Shown piece after piece: positions 1 through 9,282 of a stretch of 64,000 nucleotides of DNA. Numbering within the stretch: the stretch's first letter is position 1; every line of letters starts with the position of its first letter. The position numbers were made by a program, and so were the translations under genes. Origin of the DNA: Rathayibacter caricis DSM 15933 (lineage in GTDB: Bacteria > Actinomycetota > Actinomycetes > Actinomycetales > Microbacteriaceae); NCBI RefSeq assembly GCF_003044275.1, contig NZ_PZPL01000001.1, positions 868,001 to 932,000 of the forward strand, written 5' to 3'. Below the pieces are notes generated by a model that was given only the letters and a program-made list of their open reading frames with translations, had not been told where the DNA came from and ran no database searches.

Positions 1-1031
1 TAGTCGCCCAGCGTCTGGGTCTCGGCACCGGCGAGGGTCTCGGCGGCGACGACGCCCTGCGCCTCGGCCACGTGGGCGAGCTGCAGCTTCGCGGTCACGT
101 CGCCGATGGCGTAGATGTGCGGAACGTTCGTGCGCATGTGGTCGTCGATCGCGATCGCTCCGCGCTCGGTCAGCTCGACGCCCGTGTTCTCGAGGCCGAA
201 GCCCTCGACGCGGGGGACCCAGCCGATCGACATCAGGACCTTGTCGACCTCGAGGGTCGACTGCGTGCCGTCCTTCGCGGTGTAGGTCACGGTGACGTAG
301 CCGTCCTTGTCGACGACCGACTCGACCTTGGTCGAGGTGAGGATCTCGACGCCGAGCTTCTTGTACTGCTTCTGGATCTCCTTGGAGACGTCCGGGTCCT
401 CGTTGGGGAGGGCGCGGTCCATGAACTCGATGATCGTGACGTCGACGCCGTAGTTCTTCAGGACGTACGCGAACTCCATGCCGATCGCGCCGGCGCCCAC
501 GATGGCCATCGTGTCGGGCAGGTCGCGCGTCATGATCTGCGTCTCGTAGGTGACGACGTTCTCGGAGAGCTCGACGCCGGGGAGCAGGCGGACGCTCGCA
601 CCGGTCGCGATGATCGCGTCGTCGAACGTCAGCGACTCCGAGCCACCCTTGGTCAGCTGGACGTCGAGGCCCTGCGGGCCGGTGAAGGAGCCGGTGCCGT
701 CGAACTCGGTGATCTTGTTCTTCTTCATCAGGAAGTGGACGCCCTTGGTGCGTCCGTCGGCGACCGTGCGGCTGCGGTCGAACGCCGCGCCGAAGTCGAA
801 CGAGACGTCGCCCGAGATGCCGAACTGCTTGGCCTGCGAATGGAAGATGTGGGCGAGCTCGGCGTTGCGCAGCAGCGCCTTCGACGGGATGCAGCCGACG
901 TTGAGGCAGACACCGCCCCAGTACTGCTTCTCGACGATGGCGACGGACTTGCCGAGCTGCGCCGCTCGGATCGCGGCCACGTACCCGCCGGGGCCGGCCC
1001 CCAGGACGACGACGTCGAAGTGCTGGGCCAT
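1..1031 (-). CDS. lpd: Dihydrolipoyl dehydrogenase (E3), 3' part cut by window edge
   Basis: The gene runs leftwards off the window; 343 codons of roughly 460 are present. The protein is the FAD/NAD-dependent E3 subunit that reoxidises the lipoyl group of 2-oxoacid dehydrogenase complexes in the cytoplasm. The N-terminus [20 protein letters not shown] is a textbook FAD-binding Rossmann start (GAGPGG at residues 11-16), and the redox-active disulfide is visible as CLNVGC (Cys42, Cys47) followed by IPSK. The ATG at 1031 is preceded by a GGAGG ribosome site (complement of 1039-1043) seven bases upstream, which fixes the start. It is divergent from the nitroreductase gene. Mycothione reductase is a sister family, but the [13 protein letters not shown] form favours lipoamide dehydrogenase. 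Confidence 0.95.
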   Translation of the reverse strand, partial: MAQHFDVVVLGAGPGGYVAAIRAAQLGKSVAIVEKQYWGGVCLNVGCIPSKALLRNAELAHIFHSQAKQFGISGDVSFDFGAAFDRSRTVADGRTKGVHFLMKKNKITEFDGTGSFTGPQGLDVQLTKGGSESLTFDDAIIATGASVRLLPGVELSENVVTYETQIMTRDLPDTMAIVGAGAIGMEFAYVLKNYGVDVTIIEFMDRALPNEDPDVSKEIQKQYKKLGVEILTSTKVESVVDKDGYVTVTYTAKDGTQSTLEVDKVLMSIGWVPRVEGFGLENTGVELTERGAIAIDDHMRTNVPHIYAIGDVTAKLQLAHVAEAQGVVAAETLAGAETQTLGD

Positions 1032-1268
1032 GGATGATCCTCCATCAGAGTCGTGAGTGGTGCGCGCGGGGAACCACGCCGTCTCCGAGCGTACCGTTCC
1101 CCGGGCGCGGAGCCCGGGGGTCCTCCCTGGGCGAACGGACCTGGTAGGGCTGTGGAGGGACGGTCCGCGGCGGCGGACCGTCGGGAATGCGGGCGGGTGC
1201 GGAACGGTTGCACCACGCGGGCAACGGAGCCCTCCCCGATCCGCACACTCCCGGAAAGAAGCTCCACC
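1032..1268. other. Divergent intergenic region with two strong hairpins
   Basis: This 237-bp gap separates lpd (leftward) from the nitroreductase gene (rightward) and should hold both promoters. It contains two perfect hairpins: CCCCGGGC at 1099-1106 pairing with 1112-1119, and ACGGTCCGC at 1160-1168 pairing with 1173-1181 across a GGCG loop. Because the flanking genes diverge, these are not ordinary terminators; they may be structured leaders or protein sites. No convincing -35 box is visible on either strand. Confidence 0.4.
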
Positions 1269-1859
1269 ATGCCCCTCGCCACCGCGTCCCGCACCGCCAC
1301 CACCAGCGCGCCGATCCTCGACGTGCTCGCCGAGCGCTGGAGCCCGCGCTCGTTCGACACGACGGCCGCGATCTCGGACGAGACCCTCGCCTCGCTGCTC
1401 GAGGCCGCGCGCTGGTCCCCCTCCGCCAGCAACTCGCAGCCCTGGCGCTTCATCGTGGCCCGCCGCGGCACGCCGGAGTTCGACCGCGTGGCGAAGCACC
1501 TCGTCGGCTTCAACGCCGCCTGGGCCGGCTCGGCCGCGGCGCTCGTCGTCGCCCTCGCCGAGACCGTCGACGCCGACGGCAAGCCGCGCCCCTGGGCCGT
1601 CTACGACCTCGGCCAGGCCGTCGCGCACCTCAGCATCCAGGCCCACCACGACGGACTGCACGTGCACCAGATGGCCGGCTTCGAGAAGGACGGGCTGCGC
1701 GAGGAGTTCGCGATCGACGAGCGCTTCGACCCCGTGACCGTCGCCGCCATCGGCGTCGTCGGCGACCCGGAGTCGCTCGCGAACGACGTGCTGCGCGAGC
1801 GCGAGGTCGCCCCGCGCACCCGCCTGCCCCTCGAGGAGCTCGTGCTCGTCAGCGCGTAG
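1269..1859 (+). CDS. Nitroreductase family flavoprotein
   Basis: A 196-residue single-domain nitroreductase-family protein, normally an FMN-binding homodimer that reduces nitro groups, quinones or similar acceptors with NAD(P)H. The N-terminal RWSPRSFD and [15 protein letters not shown] segments are the usual FMN-contacting pattern (S-x-x-N-x-Q-PW) near residues 24-60; the central [27 protein letters not shown] and C-terminal GVVGDP segments also fit. The chosen ATG follows GGAAAG at a suitable distance; the upstream in-frame GTG/ATG codons lie in poorly coding sequence. Substrate unknown. A strong terminator follows the stop codon. Confidence 0.88.
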   Translation: MPLATASRTATTSAPILDVLAERWSPRSFDTTAAISDETLASLLEAARWSPSASNSQPWRFIVARRGTPEFDRVAKHLVGFNAAWAGSAAALVVALAETVDADGKPRPWAVYDLGQAVAHLSIQAHHDGLHVHQMAGFEKDGLREEFAIDERFDPVTVAAIGVVGDPESLANDVLREREVAPRTRLPLEELVLVSA

Positions 1860-1872
1860 TCGCTGCACTGCT

Positions 1873-1910
1873 CGGCCCGGTCCGCGGATCTCCGCGGGCC
1901 GGGCCGTTCT
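1873..1910 (+). terminator. Hairpin terminator after nitroreductase
   Basis: The 16-base arms 1873-1888 and 1891-1906 are complementary with a single G-T wobble, and TTCT follows. It begins 13 bases after the nitroreductase stop codon, as expected for an intrinsic terminator in high-GC DNA. Confidence 0.7.
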
Positions 1911-2055
1911 GCGTCTCCGGGCCGGCAGCGGCTCGGAGCGGTCTGCGGGGGCGGGAGGAGGAGTGGGCGGCGGGCGCTGCCGACGCGGGGCGTCACTCCG
2001 ATCGCTCTGTTACTCCGCGTTTCATCACGGAATCGGATGAATGGGCCGCCGTCCG

Positions 2056-2061
2056 TACGAT
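2056..2061 (+). promoter_or_regulatory. Candidate -10 box of the sulfonate-type ABC operon
   Basis: TACGAT lies 40 bases before the ATG of the ATPase gene, so transcription starting 6-7 bases later would give a leader of about 34 bases that includes the CGGAG ribosome site. No clear -35 element is seen. Confidence 0.35.
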
Positions 2062-2101
2062 CGGGACGGTCCGCCCGCCCGCCCCGCCGCTCCGGAGCCC
2101 C

Positions 2102-2911
2102 ATGACCGACACGCCCACCCGCACGAGCCTGGCCTTCGACGCCGACCTCGGTCAGTCGGCGTTCCCGGTGCGCTTCGAAGGAGTGGGCCGCACGTTCTCG
2201 CCCGGATCGCCCGTGCTCGAGGACGTCGATCTCGAGGTCGCCGCCGGCGAGGTCATCGCGATCCTCGGCCCGAGCGGCTGCGGCAAGTCGACGCTGCTGC
2301 GCATCGCGGCGGGGCTCGACACGGCCTCCGCGGGTTCCGTGCTGATCGACGGGCGCCCCGTGTCGGGCATCGACACGCGCTGCGCCGTCGCGTTCCAGGA
2401 GCCGCGCCTGCTGCCGTGGCGCACGATCGCGGCGAACGTGGCGCTCGGGCTGCCGCGGGGCACCGCGCGCACGGCCGCGCGGCACGCCGTGGAGGAGCTG
2501 CTGGCGCTGGTCGGGCTGACCGCGCACGCCTCCTCCCGCCCGCGCGAGGTCTCGGGCGGCATGGCCCAGCGCGCCTCGCTCGCCCGGGCGCTCGCCCGGA
2601 ACCCCGGCGTTCTGCTGCTCGACGAGCCGTTCGGCGCGCTCGACGCGCTCACCCGCATCCGGATGCAGGACCTCCTGCTCGACGTGCACGCGGCCGCCCC
2701 GGCGACGATCCTGCTGGTCACGCACGACGTCGACGAGGCCCTGCAGCTGGCCGACCGCATCGTGCTCCTCGGCCGCGACGAGCCGGGAGGCGTCTCGCGG
2801 ATCCAGCAGATCATGCGGGTTCCGGGCGCTCGTCCGCGCGATCGCGGGTCGGCAGAGCTGGCGGAGCGACGCGCCGAGCTGCTCGCCGGGCTCGGCATCG
2901 AGCGGCACTGA
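2102..2911 (+). CDS. ABC transporter ATP-binding protein, sulfonate/nitrate type (SsuB-like)
   Basis: ATPase subunit (269 aa) of an importer of the sulfonate/nitrate/taurine family. Walker A is GPSGCGKST (residues 56-64), the signature VSGGMAQR starts near 150, and Walker B LLLLDEPFGALD near 170-181, with the switch His in LLVTHDVDEA. FQEPRLLPWRTIAANV is characteristic of SsuB/TauB Q-loops. It is the first gene of a unit with the binding protein and permease downstream. The ATG is preceded by CGGAG. The exact substrate cannot be read from this subunit; aliphatic sulfonates are the best family-level guess. Confidence 0.9.
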   Translation: MTDTPTRTSLAFDADLGQSAFPVRFEGVGRTFSPGSPVLEDVDLEVAAGEVIAILGPSGCGKSTLLRIAAGLDTASAGSVLIDGRPVSGIDTRCAVAFQEPRLLPWRTIAANVALGLPRGTARTAARHAVEELLALVGLTAHASSRPREVSGGMAQRASLARALARNPGVLLLDEPFGALDALTRIRMQDLLLDVHAAAPATILLVTHDVDEALQLADRIVLLGRDEPGGVSRIQQIMRVPGARPRDRGSAELAERRAELLAGLGIERH

Positions 2912-3030
2912 GTCCTCCCCAGGCTCGGATCCGTCCGCTCCTCCCCCGCTCCTCCCCTCCCCGCACGCACCCCGACTCCCCTCCCCCACACTCGTTCCAC
3001 CCCCGGAACCGCACCGAAGCAGAGGCCACC

Positions 3031-4095
3031 ATGTCGTTCACCACCACCGCGCTCACGCGCCGCACCGCCCTCGCAGGCCTGCTGACCGCCGCCGCCGTGC
3101 CGCTGCTCGCGGGCTGCGTCCAGGGCGAGGGCTCCGGCGGCGCCGCGGCCGCCACCGCCGACGCCGCCGAGGGCGCCGTCACGCAGGGCGGCACCCTCAC
3201 GCTCGACTTCGCGACCTACAACCCGCTGAGCCTGGTCATCAAGGAGAAGGGCTGGCTCGAGGCCGCCCTCGCCGAGCAGCAGGTCACCGTCGCCTGGGTG
3301 CAGTCCGCCGGGTCCAACAAGGCGAACGAGGCGCTGCGCGCCGGAGCGATCGACGTCGGCTCGACCGCCGGCTCCGCCGCCCTGCTCGCCCGGTCCAACG
3401 GCTCGCCCATCAAGACGATCGACATCTTCTCGCAGCCGGAGTGGTCGGCCCTCGTCGTCCCCGCCGGCTCGAGCATCACGAGCGTCGAGCAGCTCGCGGG
3501 CAAGCAGATCGCCGCGACCAAGGGCACCGACCCCTACTTCTTCCTCGTGCAGGCCCTCGAGGCCGCCGGGCTCGGGATCGACGACGTCACCGTGCAGAAC
3601 CTGCAGCACGCCGACGGCTGGGCCGCCCTGCAGAACGGCTCGGTCGACGCGTGGGCCGGTCTCGACCCGATCATGGCCGGCGCCGAGGCCGCCGGGGCGA
3701 CGCTGCTCTACCGCAACGTCGACTTCAACTCCTACGGCCTCCTGAACGCGACCGAGAGCTTCCTCGCCGAGAAGCCCGACCTCGCGCAGACGGTCGTGAA
3801 CGCCTACGAGCACGCCCGTGCCTGGGCGCTCGAGAACCAGGAGGAGACCGCGAGCATCCTCGCCTCCGTCGCCGGTCTCGACGTCGCGGTCGCGACCACG
3901 GTGATCACCGAGCGCAGCAACCTCGACGTCGACAACGTGCCCGGATCGGCGCAGACCGACGTGCTCGCGGTGATCGGCCCGATCTTCGTCGAGAACGGCG
4001 ACGTCGCCTCGCAGGACCAGGTCGACGAGGCGCTCGACACGCTGCTCGACGACACCTACGCGAAGGCTGCCGACCCCGACGCGATCGGCGACTGA
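3031..4095 (+). CDS. ABC substrate-binding lipoprotein, aliphatic sulfonate family (SsuA-like)
   Basis: A 354-aa secreted solute-binding protein. The N-terminus carries a TRRTALAGLL stretch resembling a twin-arginine signal and ends in the lipobox LAGC with Cys29 as the lipidated residue, so the mature protein is probably membrane-tethered. The mature part begins DFATYNPLSLVIKEKGWLE and includes VGSTAGSAALLA and VEQLAGKQIAATKGTDPYFFL, the layout of the NMT1/SsuA-type periplasmic-binding fold. It sits between the ATPase gene and the permease gene. A 119-bp pyrimidine-rich gap precedes it; the start codon has only a weak purine run upstream. Confidence 0.88.
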   Translation: MSFTTTALTRRTALAGLLTAAAVPLLAGCVQGEGSGGAAAATADAAEGAVTQGGTLTLDFATYNPLSLVIKEKGWLEAALAEQQVTVAWVQSAGSNKANEALRAGAIDVGSTAGSAALLARSNGSPIKTIDIFSQPEWSALVVPAGSSITSVEQLAGKQIAATKGTDPYFFLVQALEAAGLGIDDVTVQNLQHADGWAALQNGSVDAWAGLDPIMAGAEAAGATLLYRNVDFNSYGLLNATESFLAEKPDLAQTVVNAYEHARAWALENQEETASILASVAGLDVAVATTVITERSNLDVDNVPGSAQTDVLAVIGPIFVENGDVASQDQVDEALDTLLDDTYAKAADPDAIGD

Positions 4096-4139
4096 CCGCT
4101 TCCCGCACGCCGACCCGCGACCGCTCCCGAGGAGACGAC

Positions 4140-5057
4140 ATGGCGACCCGAGACGACGAGACGACCGACGCCGACCTGATCCGGCGCAGCACCGGGATGG
4201 TGCAGGCGCCGGGCGCCGTCGGCGCCGCGATCGCGGGGCCGAGCGTCGGGGCGTCGCAGAAGCGGCTCCGCGACGACTCCGCCGCGCACGCCCGCCCGCT
4301 GACGTCGAAGCGCTGGTTCGTCGTGGTCGGCGGGGCGCTCGTCCCGGTCGTGCTCCTGATCGCGTGGCAGATCGTCACCACGACGGGTCTGGTCTCGCTG
4401 GCCGTGTTCCCCTCCCCCGCGATGGTCTGGGCGGCCGGGATCGATCTCGCCCAGCGCGGCGACCTCGGCCAGGACATGGCGATCTCGACCCAGCGCGTGC
4501 TGATCGGCTTCGCGATCGGATCGGCGCTCGGACTCGTCATCGGCGCGCTCTTCGGCCTCTCGCGCGTCTGGGAGGTCGTGCTCGGCCCGACGCTCGGCGC
4601 GATCCGCGCGGTCCCCTCGCTCGCCTGGGTGCCGCTGCTGCTGCTGTGGCTGGGCATCGGCGAGGAGTCGAAGATCACGCTGATCACGATCGGCGCGTTC
4701 TTCCCCGTGTTCACCACGGTCGCCACGGCGCTCGGCCACGTCGACCGCCACCTCGTGGAGGCCGGCCGGGCGTTCGGACTGTCGGGCGTGCGCCTCTTCA
4801 CGACGGTGCAGCTGCCGGCCGTGGTCCCGGCAGTCATCGCGGGGCTCCGGCTCGCGCTCGCCCAGTCCTGGCTGTTCCTGGTCGCCTCCGAGCTGATCGC
4901 CTCGTCGATGGGCCTGGGCTTCCGCCTCATCGACAGCCAGAACAACGGGCGGATCGACCGCGTGTTCCTCGCGATCATCCTGCTCGCGGTGCTCGGCAAG
5001 CTCACCGACGCCGTGGTGGGCGTGTTCCAGCGCTACGCCGTGGCCAAGTGGGCGTGA
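4140..5057 (+). CDS. ABC transporter permease, sulfonate/nitrate type (SsuC-like)
   Basis: A 305-aa inner-membrane permease with about six hydrophobic segments after a hydrophilic 55-residue N-terminal tail. The ATPase-docking EAA loop reads EAGRAFGLSGVRLFTTVQLPAVVPAVIAGLRLALAQSWL at its core, typical of the BPD_transp_1 SsuC/TauC group. The start ATG at 4140 follows GAGGAGACGAC. It completes the importer with the two genes upstream and lies 50 bp before the acyl-CoA ligase gene, with which it is probably cotranscribed. Confidence 0.9.
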   Translation: MATRDDETTDADLIRRSTGMVQAPGAVGAAIAGPSVGASQKRLRDDSAAHARPLTSKRWFVVVGGALVPVVLLIAWQIVTTTGLVSLAVFPSPAMVWAAGIDLAQRGDLGQDMAISTQRVLIGFAIGSALGLVIGALFGLSRVWEVVLGPTLGAIRAVPSLAWVPLLLLWLGIGEESKITLITIGAFFPVFTTVATALGHVDRHLVEAGRAFGLSGVRLFTTVQLPAVVPAVIAGLRLALAQSWLFLVASELIASSMGLGFRLIDSQNNGRIDRVFLAIILLAVLGKLTDAVVGVFQRYAVAKWA

Positions 5058-5107
5058 CGCGCCCTCCCTCCCGGGACGCCCCCTCCCCCTCCTGAAAGGA
5101 CGTCGCC

Positions 5108-7132
5108 ATGACGGACACGATCGCGAACCTCCTCGAGGAGCACCGCCGCTTCCCCGCCCCCGAGGCCTTCGCCGCGCAGGCCAACGTGGGCGCCGACGAG
5201 TACGAGCGGGCGGCCGCCGATCCCGTCGCCTTCTGGGAGGAGGCGGCCCGGCGCCTCGACTGGGCCGAGCCGTGGACGACCGCGCACACCTGGGAGCCCG
5301 CGCTGCCGCAGGCCGACGGCACTCTCTCCGTGCCCCGTGCGACCTGGTTCGAGGGAGGGCGACTGAACGTCGCGGTGAACTGCGTCGACCGGCACGTCCA
5401 CGCCGGGCGCGGCGACAAGGCCGCCCTGCACTTCGAGGGCGAGCGCGGCGACCGCCGCACGCTGACCTACTCCGATCTGCAGCGCGAGGTCTCGAAGGCC
5501 GCCAACGCTCTGACGGCCCTGGGCATCGGGAAGGGCGACCGCGTCGTCGTCTACCTGCCGGTGATCCCCGAGACCGTCGTGATCACGCTCGCGATCGCGC
5601 GCATCGGAGCGATCCACTCCCTCGTCTTCGGCGGCTTCTCCGCCGAGGCTGTCCGGTTCCGCGTGGAGGACACCGGAGCGAAGCTGCTCGTCACCACCGA
5701 CGGCCAGTTCCGGCGAGGGAAGGCCGTCGCGGTCAAGGCGAACGCCGATCACGCGGTCGCGGGCGTCGAGTCGATCGAGCACGTGCTGGTCGTCCGCCGC
5801 ACCGGCGACGAGACCCCCGACCTGCCCTGGACCCCCGGCCGCGACGTCTGGTGGCACGACGTCGTCGACACGGCGAGCGACGTGCACGAGGCCGAGGCCT
5901 TCGACTCCGAGACCCCGCTGTTCATCATCTACACCTCGGGCACCACCGGGAAGCCCAAGGGGCTCGTGCACACCAGCGGCGGCTACCTGACGCAGGCGTC
6001 CTGGACGCACTGGGCCCTCTTCGACGCGAAGCCCGACGACGTGCACTGGTGCACCGCCGACCTGGCATGGGTGACCGCGCACACCTACGAGATCTACGGA
6101 CCGCTCTCGAACGGGCTCACCCAGGTGATCTACGAGGGCACGCCGAACACCCCGCACACCGCCCGGCACTTCGAGATCATCGAGCGCTACGGAGTGACGG
6201 TCTACTACACGGCTCCCACGCTGATCCGCACGCTGATGACCTGGTTCCCCGACGGAGTGCCCGCGCAGTACGACCTGTCGAGCCTTCGGCTGCTCGGCAC
6301 GGTCGGCGAGTCGATCAACCCCGAGGCGTGGGTGTGGTTCCACGAGCGGATCGGCGGCGGACGCTGCCCGATCGTCGACACGTGGTGGCAGTCCGAGACC
6401 GGTGCGGCCGTGATGTGCCCGCTGCCGGGCGTCTCGACGCTCAAGCCCGGATCCTCGCTCGGCGCGCTGCCGGGTCTCACGACGCTCGTCGTCGACGACG
6501 CGGGGCAGCGGGTGCCGAACGGCTCGGGCGGCTACCTCGTCGTCGACCGCACCGGGCCGGCCCTCGCGCGCACGGTCTGGGGGAACCCGGAGCGGTACCG
6601 CGACTCCTACTGGGCGCGCTTCGCCGAGCAGGGCTACTTCTTCTCGGGCGACGGCGCGAAGTACGACGCGGACGGCGACATCTGGGTGCTGGGGCGCGTC
6701 GACGACGTCATCAACGTGTCGGGCCACCGGCTGTCGACGATCGAGATCGAGTCGGCGCTCGTCGCGCATCCGGCCGTCGGCGAGGCGGGCGTGGTCGGAG
6801 TCGAGGACGCGACGACCGGGCAGGCCATCGCGGCCTTCGTGATCCCCTCGGACGAGGCGGTCGACCGTGCGCAGGACGACCCCGCGTACTGGAACGAGCT
6901 GGCCGCGACGCTGTCGGGCGTGCTGCGCGACCACGTCGCAACGGCGATCGGGCCCATCGCGAAACCGCGCGACGTGGTGGTCGTGCCGGACCTGCCGAAG
7001 ACCCGCTCGGGCAAGATCATGCGGCGACTGCTCGGCGACATCCGCGACGGGCGGGCGCTGGGCGATGTGACGAGCCTGCAGGACGACACGGTGCCGGAGC
7101 GGATCGCGCGGATCGTCGCGGCGCGGGGCTGA
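5108..7132 (+). CDS. acs: Acetyl-CoA synthetase-like AMP-forming acyl-CoA ligase
   Basis: A 674-aa adenylate-forming enzyme, close to the usual 650 aa of acetate-CoA ligase. Visible core motifs are the P-loop YTSGTTGKPKG (about residue 275), YTAPTLIRTLMTWF, the adenine/acyl-pocket motif DTWWQSETGA, the hinge GRVDDVINVSGHRLST, and the A10 motif PKTRSGKIMRR with the adenylation lysine near 637. The Trp in WWQSETG is the residue that restricts Acs to short acids. GAAAGGACG precedes the ATG. Its place directly behind a sulfonate-type importer is unusual; the substrate could be acetate released from a transported compound or a related short acid, which is inference. Confidence 0.8.
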   Translation: MTDTIANLLEEHRRFPAPEAFAAQANVGADEYERAAADPVAFWEEAARRLDWAEPWTTAHTWEPALPQADGTLSVPRATWFEGGRLNVAVNCVDRHVHAGRGDKAALHFEGERGDRRTLTYSDLQREVSKAANALTALGIGKGDRVVVYLPVIPETVVITLAIARIGAIHSLVFGGFSAEAVRFRVEDTGAKLLVTTDGQFRRGKAVAVKANADHAVAGVESIEHVLVVRRTGDETPDLPWTPGRDVWWHDVVDTASDVHEAEAFDSETPLFIIYTSGTTGKPKGLVHTSGGYLTQASWTHWALFDAKPDDVHWCTADLAWVTAHTYEIYGPLSNGLTQVIYEGTPNTPHTARHFEIIERYGVTVYYTAPTLIRTLMTWFPDGVPAQYDLSSLRLLGTVGESINPEAWVWFHERIGGGRCPIVDTWWQSETGAAVMCPLPGVSTLKPGSSLGALPGLTTLVVDDAGQRVPNGSGGYLVVDRTGPALARTVWGNPERYRDSYWARFAEQGYFFSGDGAKYDADGDIWVLGRVDDVINVSGHRLSTIEIESALVAHPAVGEAGVVGVEDATTGQAIAAFVIPSDEAVDRAQDDPAYWNELAATLSGVLRDHVATAIGPIAKPRDVVVVPDLPKTRSGKIMRRLLGDIRDGRALGDVTSLQDDTVPERIARIVAARG

Positions 7133-7149
7133 GGGGGGAGCGGCTCCCT

Positions 7150-7312
7150 CCCTTCTGCTGATCGAGTGGTCCGCGCAGCGGACGTACCGAGATCCCCGCC
7201 CGCTGGAGCAGGCGGGTCTCGATACGCCGCCTCCGGCGGCTACTCGACCAGCAAGGGTGCGCTCCCGGTCGGCGCGCACTCCCTGCTGATCGAGTGATCG
7301 ACCAGCGAGCAG
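7150..7312. repeat. Microbacteriaceae-type GATCGAGT inverted repeats
   Basis: The gap between acs and nadE contains two degenerate forms of the short repeat seen again near 58 kb: a tgctgatcgagt start at about 7158, gggtctcgatacgccgcc with ggctactcgaccagca at about 7218-7254, and another ctgctgatcgagtga near 7283. They form hairpins with the cgtatcgaga part and probably act as transcription terminators or are dispersed repeats. No gene is seen in 7133-7367. Confidence 0.6.
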
Positions 7313-7367
7313 GGGGGCGAACGCTCACGGTCGGCTCCGAACTCCGGACGGGCGGCGGCATCGGGAG

Positions 7368-7373
7368 TAGCGT
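7368..7373 (+). promoter_or_regulatory. Leaderless-type -10 box of nadE
   Basis: TAGCGT is separated from the nadE GTG by six bases and no Shine-Dalgarno sequence is present, so transcription probably starts at the start codon itself. Confidence 0.5.
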
Positions 7374-7379
7374 GAAGCC

Positions 7380-8231
7380 GTGCGTGACCTCCAGCAGCGA
7401 ATCATCTCCGAGCTCCACGTCTCCCCCACCGTCGATCCGGCCGCCGAGGTCGAACGACGTGCCGGCTTCCTCGCCGACTACCTCCGCCACACGGGCGCCA
7501 AGGGCCTCGTGCTCGGCATCAGCGGCGGCCAGGACTCGAGCCTGGCCGGCCGGCTCTGCCAGCTCGCGGTCGAGCAGGTGCGCGCGGGCGGAGGCGACGC
7601 CTCCTTCATCGCGGTGCGCCTGCCGTACCGCGTCCAGGCCGACGAGGAGGACGCGCAGCTCGCGCTGTCGTTCATCCGACCGGACCGGCAGGTGACCTTC
7701 GACATCCACCAGGGCGTCGACGGCATCGCCGCGGCGTTCGGCGACGCGGTCGGCGAGCCGATCTCGGACTTCGTGAAGGGCAACGTCAAGGCACGTGCCC
7801 GGATGGTCGCCCAGTACGCGATCGCCGGCCAGGCGGGCATGCTCGTCGTCGGCACCGACCACGCGGCCGAGGCGGTCACCGGATTCTTCACGAAGTTCGG
7901 CGACGGCGGAGCCGACGTCCTGCCGCTCACCGGACTCACCAAGCGCCAGGGCCGCTCCCTCCTCGAGCACCTCGACGCCCCCGCGCGCCTGTACGAGAAG
8001 GCGCCGACGGCCGACCTCCTCGACGAGAACCCCGGGCAGACCGACGAGTCGAACCTCGGACTCGTCTACGCCGACCTGGACGAGTACCTCGAGGGCGGGG
8101 ACGTCGACCCCGCCGTCGCCGAGGCGATCGAGGCGCGGTACGCCGCCACCGAGCACAAGCGGCAGGTGCCGCTCTCGATGTTCGACGACTGGTGGCGCGC
8201 CTCCGGCACCTACACACCCGGCAACGGCTGA
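7380..8231 (+). CDS. nadE: Ammonia-dependent NAD(+) synthetase
   Basis: A 283-aa cytoplasmic enzyme that amidates deamido-NAD with ATP and ammonia in the last step of NAD synthesis. The PP-loop motif [15 protein letters not shown] (SGGQDS at 48-53) and the later [22 protein letters not shown] and [11 protein letters not shown] segments match the short NadE of E. coli (about 275 aa); there is no N-terminal glutaminase domain. The GTG start is chosen because it fits the family N-terminus and sits six bases after a TAGCGT box. A bidirectional terminator follows. Confidence 0.95.
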   Translation: MRDLQQRIISELHVSPTVDPAAEVERRAGFLADYLRHTGAKGLVLGISGGQDSSLAGRLCQLAVEQVRAGGGDASFIAVRLPYRVQADEEDAQLALSFIRPDRQVTFDIHQGVDGIAAAFGDAVGEPISDFVKGNVKARARMVAQYAIAGQAGMLVVGTDHAAEAVTGFFTKFGDGGADVLPLTGLTKRQGRSLLEHLDAPARLYEKAPTADLLDENPGQTDESNLGLVYADLDEYLEGGDVDPAVAEAIEARYAATEHKRQVPLSMFDDWWRASGTYTPGNG

Positions 8232-8235
8232 CACC

Positions 8236-8267
8236 CGAGCCGCCCCCGACAGATCGGGGGCGGCTCG
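8236..8267. terminator. Bidirectional terminator between convergent genes
   Basis: Perfect 14-base arms (8236-8249 and 8254-8267) enclose a CAGA loop. It lies between the nadE stop and the stop of the leftward epimerase gene, so it can serve both strands. Confidence 0.75.
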
Positions 8268-8272
8268 CCCGT

Positions 8273-9226
8273 TCAGGCCGCGGTGACCCGATCGAGCCAG
8301 GCGCCGCTGACCTTCGCGCTCTCGGCCGGCGGCATGCTCGCCCGGTCGACCTCGACGATGATCCAGCCGCCGAAGTCCTCGGGCAGCGCGGCGAGCACCC
8401 CGTCGAGGTCGATGCCGCCGAGTCCCGGCTCGAGGAACAGCCCGGCGTCGGTCGCGCGGTCGTAGGCGGTCGGCACCGCCCGGCTCGACTCCGCGATCCC
8501 CAGGTCCAGGTCCTTCACGTGCAGATCGACCAGGCGGTCGGAGTAGCGCTGCACGGTCGCGACCGGGTCGATGCCCGCCCAGACGAGGTGGCCGATGTCG
8601 AAGGAGGCGCCGAGCAGATCGGCGTCGATCGCGCCGAGGACGCGGTCGATCTCGTACTCGGTCTCGACCCACGTGCCGACGTGGTTGTGCAGGCCCGCGC
8701 GCACGCCCTCCGCGCGCAGCACCTCCGCCGCCTCGCCCAGGATCTCGATGACGCGATCCAGACGGCCCTCGTCGAAGACGGCTCCCACGGCCACCGCCTC
8801 GCGGGTGCGGACGACGCCGGGCTCGAAGCTGACCTCGGGCGCGAGGAAGACGGTGTCGAGTCCGACGTAGTTGGACTCCTCGGCCTTGCGTCGCACCCCG
8901 TCGAACCAGTGGATCCACTCGGCCGAGCCGCGGGCGAACGCCCGGCCGGTGTCCTTCGGCAGGGCGACGGAGGCGTAGCCGGGGGCGAGCGCGAGGCCCG
9001 AGTCCTCGATCATCCGGGCGTAGTCCTGCAGGGTCTGCGTCGAGAGGACCTCGAGCATGGTCGCCTCGAAGCCCGCCTCGCGGATCTCGCGGAGGACGTC
9101 GGGGTACTCGGAGCGGAAGTGCGGATCGGCGAAGCGCCAGAGCGATTCGCTCGACGGGTCGGACGGATCCGCCTTCACGTTGATCCACTGGATGGCGTTG
9201 AGCGCGAACTGGGAGCGGCGGAGCAC
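8273..9226 (-). CDS. Sugar phosphate isomerase/epimerase (xylose-isomerase-like TIM barrel)
   Basis: A 317-aa protein of the AP-endonuclease-2/xylose-isomerase-like barrel family that includes IolE (inosose dehydratase) and 3-oxo-glycoside lyases. Likely metal ligands occur in GLHNHVGTWVE, SFDIGHLVWAG, VDLHVKDLD and IIVEVDR. Start is GTG at 9226, with GAAAGAGGA upstream; translation further upstream is not protein-like. It is the last gene of a leftward operon that starts with a sugar importer and contains a pyranose-oxidase-like GMC enzyme. That context suggests action on an oxidised sugar or glycoside (inference); the exact reaction is unknown. Confidence 0.82.
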   Translation of the reverse strand: MLRRSQFALNAIQWINVKADPSDPSSESLWRFADPHFRSEYPDVLREIREAGFEATMLEVLSTQTLQDYARMIEDSGLALAPGYASVALPKDTGRAFARGSAEWIHWFDGVRRKAEESNYVGLDTVFLAPEVSFEPGVVRTREAVAVGAVFDEGRLDRVIEILGEAAEVLRAEGVRAGLHNHVGTWVETEYEIDRVLGAIDADLLGASFDIGHLVWAGIDPVATVQRYSDRLVDLHVKDLDLGIAESSRAVPTAYDRATDAGLFLEPGLGGIDLDGVLAALPEDFGGWIIVEVDRASMPPAESAKVSGAWLDRVTAA

Positions 9227-9282
9227 GGCGGTCCTCTTTCCTGGTCGGGGTGGTGCGGTCTCGCGACGAGCGCGAGGCGGGG

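Noticed and set aside
1099..1181. Two hairpins in the lpd/nitroreductase gap as terminators
   Set aside because: Both neighbouring genes are transcribed away from the gap, so no transcript would need to end there; listed as unexplained structure instead.
1187..2101. Arg-rich extension upstream of the ATPase gene that stays open through the nitroreductase region
   Set aside because: It is the +2 frame of the nitroreductase gene and crosses a strong terminator; the ATPase starts properly at 2102.
1873..2101. SAM-type or other sulfur riboswitch before the sulfonate-type importer
   Set aside because: Only a terminator and a -10-like box could be found; no conserved riboswitch core was recognisable by eye.
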